A DNA stretch of 64,000 nucleotides from Oscillospiraceae bacterium. GTDB lineage: Bacteria > Bacillota > Clostridia > Oscillospirales > Ruminococcaceae. The position numbers and the translations under genes were made by a program. The notes under the pieces are model-generated. The model ran no database searches. It saw nothing but the letters and a program-made list of their open reading frames with translations, and was not told the origin of the DNA. The stretch lies in contig JAFXJT010000031.1 in assembly GCA_017532085.1 (NCBI GenBank), positions 43,974 through 107,973 of the forward strand, read 5' to 3'. Shown piece by piece: positions 61,532 to 64,000 of the stretch (the first letter of the stretch is position 1; each line of letters starts with the position of its first letter).

Positions 61532-64000
61532 ATGAAGAGATTCATTTCTGCATTGTCTTCCTTGTGTCTCGCCGCTACAACCGTAATTTCTGCATTCCCT
61601 GTTTTGTCTGCTTCCGCAGCCGGCAGTGCCGATTGGACAATCGGTAAAAAGACTGTTTCCGGCGGAGTTGAAGTCAGCGTTCCCGTTACCGTAAACGGTG
61701 ATAAGGGTACATCCGGTTTCATTGCCGATCTTGCATATGATTCTGCTTTGACCTTCTCCGGCATTACATGGGGCAATGCTTACACCGGCGAGGCTACCAT
61801 CAAAGAAGATGAAGTTCGCGTGGTATGGGCAGATAATGATGGTGAAAATCAGACCGCAGCCGATGACGCAGTGGTTTTTTATCTGAATTTTACTGCACCT
61901 GCCGCATCAGGCGAATATCCGATTACAATTGATGAGCTTGAAGTTGTCGATACTGACGGCGATCCGCTCACCATTTCTTCCAAGGAAGGTGCTGTAATCG
62001 TAAAGCAAACTGTTCCTGCAGGCTCTGTCGGCTGGGATATTGCCGAAAAGACCGTCGCAGGCGGTTCTGAGGTCAGTGTTCCCGTTACTGTTACCGGTGA
62101 CAAGGGCACCTCTGGCTTCATTGCTGATTTTGAATACAATACAGCTTTGAAATTCACAGGTATTACCTGGGGCAAGGCTTATACTGGCGAAGCAACGATC
62201 AACGATAATGAGCTTCGTGTTGTATGGGCTGATAACGATGGTAATGACCAGACCGCAGCAGATGATGCTGTTGTCCTCTATCTGAACTTTACTGCTCCTG
62301 CTGGCAGCGGTAGATACCCTGTAACCTTTAGTGAGCTGAGCGTTGTCAATACTGATGGCGGTGAGCTGACTCTTGTAAAGGATGATGGCGCAGTTATCGT
62401 AAGCGATGCAGATGCCGGTTCTGTGAACTGGGAGATCGACGAAAAAATCGTTGATGCCGGCGCAGAAGTAAAAGTTCCTGTTACCGTTACCGGTGATGCA
62501 GGCACTTCCGGTTTCATTGCAGATTTCAGCTACGATGATGCTCTGACTTTCACCGGCTTCACTTGGGGCGATGCCTATACCGGTGAGGCTACCATCAATG
62601 AAGATGAAATCCGTTTTGTCTGGGCAGATGATAATGGTGACAATCAGACCGCAGCAGATGATGCTGTTGTTCTGTATCTGAACTTTACTGCTCCCGACGA
62701 AGCAGGCACCTATGAAGTAACATTCGATGAGCTGTCCGTTGTCAATACAAATGGCGGTTCCTTGGCTGTAACTTCCGAGAATGGTGCAGTCATCGTAAAG
62801 GATCCGAATGCCGGTTCTTCCAGCTGGGATATCGGTGAAGAGACCGTTAAGCCCGGTGCAGAGGCAAAGGTTCCCGTTATCGTAACCGGTGACGAGGGTA
62901 CTTCCGGTTTTGTTGTGGACTTCGAGTATGATGATGCACTGACATTTACCGGCATCACCTGGGGTGAGGCTTATACCGGTGAGGCTACTCTCAATGAGAA
63001 TGAGCTTCGTGTTGTATGGGCTGACAACGATGGTGATAACCAGACTGCAGCTGATGATGCTGTTGTTCTCTATCTGAACTTTACTGCCCCCGATGAGGCA
63101 GGCGAGTATCCGGTTACCTTCGGTGAACTGGAAGTTGTCGATACAAACGGTGCAGCCTTGACTCTTGTGAAAGAGGATGGCGCTGTTATCGTAGAAGATG
63201 ACAACGATGAAACTACAACAACTGCTCCGATCGTACCCGGCACGGTTGGCTGGTATATCGGTGAAGAGACAGTAGCCGGCGGCACAGAAGCTAAGGTTCC
63301 TGTTACGATCAAGGGCGATGCAGGCACTGCCGGATTCGTAGTCGATTTCGATTACGATGATGCTTTGACTTTCGAAGGCATTACATGGGGCGAAGCCTAC
63401 ACTGGCGAAGCAACTGTAAATGGCGACGAAGTACGTGTTGTATGGGCTGACGACGATGGTGATAACCAGACTGCAGCTGATGATGCTATTGTCCTCTATC
63501 TGAACTTTACTGCTCCTGATGAGGATGGTGAGTATCCTGTTACCTTCAATACCCTTGAGGTTGTTGATGGCGATGGCAATCCGTTGACTCTTGTAAAAAA
63601 AGACGGCGCTGTAATCGTTGTAAGCGAGACTACTACCACTCCCGGTGAGACCACTACGACTGTGGCTGATACCACTACCACTCCCGGTGAGACCACCACA
63701 ACGGTAGCTGATACCACTACCACTCCCACTCCCGGTGAGACCACTACGACTGTGGCAGATACCACTACCACTCCCGGTGAGACCACCACAACGGTAGCTG
63801 ATACCACTACCACTCCCGGTGAGACCACCACTACTGTGGCAGATACCACTACCACTCCCGGTGAGACCACCACAACGGTAGCTGATACCACTACCACTCC
63901 CGGTGAGACCACCACTACCGTGGCTGATACTACTACCACTCCCGGTGAGACCACCACAACGGTAGCTGATACCACTACCACTCCCGGTGAGACCACCACA
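61532..64000 (+). CDS. scaB: Multi-cohesin anchoring-type scaffoldin (ScaB-like), partial
   Basis: The gene is open to the window end: 823 codons are visible and the 3' end is missing. It has a signal peptide (about 1-30), then five cohesins in tandem, starting near 61620, 62021, 62416, 62813 and 63238, each about 395 bases and very alike (GTSGFIADL, TFSGITWG, YTGEAT, VWADN, DDAVV, YLNFTAP recur). Linkers between the first four are almost absent. A Thr-rich repeat from 63629 then begins a long spacer. No dockerin, X-module or sortase signal is seen because the C-terminus is outside. Gene order and cohesin number match ScaB. The start at 61532 follows AAAGGGA. Confidence 0.9.
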   Translation, partial: MKRFISALSSLCLAATTVISAFPVLSASAAGSADWTIGKKTVSGGVEVSVPVTVNGDKGTSGFIADLAYDSALTFSGITWGNAYTGEATIKEDEVRVVWADNDGENQTAADDAVVFYLNFTAPAASGEYPITIDELEVVDTDGDPLTISSKEGAVIVKQTVPAGSVGWDIAEKTVAGGSEVSVPVTVTGDKGTSGFIADFEYNTALKFTGITWGKAYTGEATINDNELRVVWADNDGNDQTAADDAVVLYLNFTAPAGSGRYPVTFSELSVVNTDGGELTLVKDDGAVIVSDADAGSVNWEIDEKIVDAGAEVKVPVTVTGDAGTSGFIADFSYDDALTFTGFTWGDAYTGEATINEDEIRFVWADDNGDNQTAADDAVVLYLNFTAPDEAGTYEVTFDELSVVNTNGGSLAVTSENGAVIVKDPNAGSSSWDIGEETVKPGAEAKVPVIVTGDEGTSGFVVDFEYDDALTFTGITWGEAYTGEATLNENELRVVWADNDGDNQTAADDAVVLYLNFTAPDEAGEYPVTFGELEVVDTNGAALTLVKEDGAVIVEDDNDETTTTAPIVPGTVGWYIGEETVAGGTEAKVPVTIKGDAGTAGFVVDFDYDDALTFEGITWGEAYTGEATVNGDEVRVVWADDDGDNQTAADDAIVLYLNFTAPDEDGEYPVTFNTLEVVDGDGNPLTLVKKDGAVIVVSETTTTPGETTTTVADTTTTPGETTTTVADTTTTPTPGETTTTVADTTTTPGETTTTVADTTTTPGETTTTVADTTTTPGETTTTVADTTTTPGETTTTVADTTTTPGETTTTVADTTTTPGETTT
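63629..64000 (+). repeat. 42-bp tandem repeat encoding a TTTTPGETTTTVAD spacer
   Basis: Nearly nine copies of a 42-base, 14-codon unit run to the window edge, in frame with the scaffoldin gene. One copy carries an extra Thr-Pro pair. Adjacent copies use two alternating codon variants (ending GTGGCTGAT or GTAGCTGAT), so a higher-order unit of about 84 bases is likely. The array may be longer beyond the window and is prone to slippage. Confidence 0.9.

Noticed and set aside
63496-63999. An open frame of VVVSPGVVVVSAT-type repeats on the minus strand and the possibility of a CRISPR array
   Set aside because: It is the reverse complement of the in-frame Thr-rich spacer. The 42-bp units are coding and contiguous, with no variable spacers.

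Overview
The window looks like chromosomal DNA from a cellulosome-forming, Gram-positive anaerobe of the Ruminococcus type (close in content to R. champanellensis / R. flavefaciens). The strongest evidence is the right end, where three consecutive plus-strand genes encode a cohesin-dockerin adaptor, a two-cohesin-plus-dockerin scaffoldin and a multi-cohesin scaffoldin that runs off the window: the scaC-scaA-scaB layout of ruminococcal cellulosomes. Two further secreted proteins carry dockerins (a GH5 endoglucanase and a protein with an unusual cysteine module), a cytosolic cellobiose phosphorylase is present, and threonine-rich linkers recur in the secreted proteins. A large clostridial-type pyruvate:ferredoxin oxidoreductase fits strict anaerobiosis.

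Layout. 1-12 kb: a 39-aa orphan gene, radA, a 52-aa membrane peptide, tRNA-Leu(CAA), parA-parB-guaB, a CpsB/YwqE-like protein that has lost its metal ligands, an EF-G-like GTPase, a MATE exporter and two membrane proteins, then a compact candidate small RNA. 12-21 kb: pyruvate:ferredoxin oxidoreductase, a dockerin protein, acyl carrier protein, and asnB-pyrB, where PyrB carries a PyrI-type zinc domain. 21-30 kb: GH5 cellulase, a VanY-type carboxypeptidase, a lipase-like hydrolase, spoVAC, an ECF sigma factor with a membrane beta-propeller partner, and an LRAT-fold protein. 30-40 kb: cellobiose phosphorylase, an orphan large serine recombinase, glucokinase, mannose-6-phosphate isomerase, uvrC and an acidic-tailed membrane protein. 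40-50 kb: a purine cluster (purE-C-F-M-N-purO-like-purH-purD, all minus strand) behind a queT gene with a preQ1-I riboswitch, and a lipid-linked glycosyltransferase. 50-57 kb: a GH2-type hydrolase and a gerA-gerB-gerC germinant receptor operon. 57-64 kb: a CapA-family lipoprotein and the scaffoldin cluster.

How it fits together. The scaffoldins and dockerin enzymes would attack cellulose outside the cell. Imported cellobiose would be split by the phosphorylase, and the glucose phosphorylated by the nearby ROK kinase. The purine cluster is unusual in two ways: the IMP cyclohydrolase step is carried by a PurO-type protein separate from an AICAR-transformylase-only PurH, and PurF lacks the N-terminal cysteine needed for glutaminase activity. 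spoVAC and gerABC each have a sequence resembling a sigma-G (forespore) promoter upstream, which suggests real or recent spore-forming capacity.

Most transcription units start with clear sigma-A promoters with 17-bp spacers and end in strong hairpin terminators. All assignments come from reading the sequence; no database search was run.
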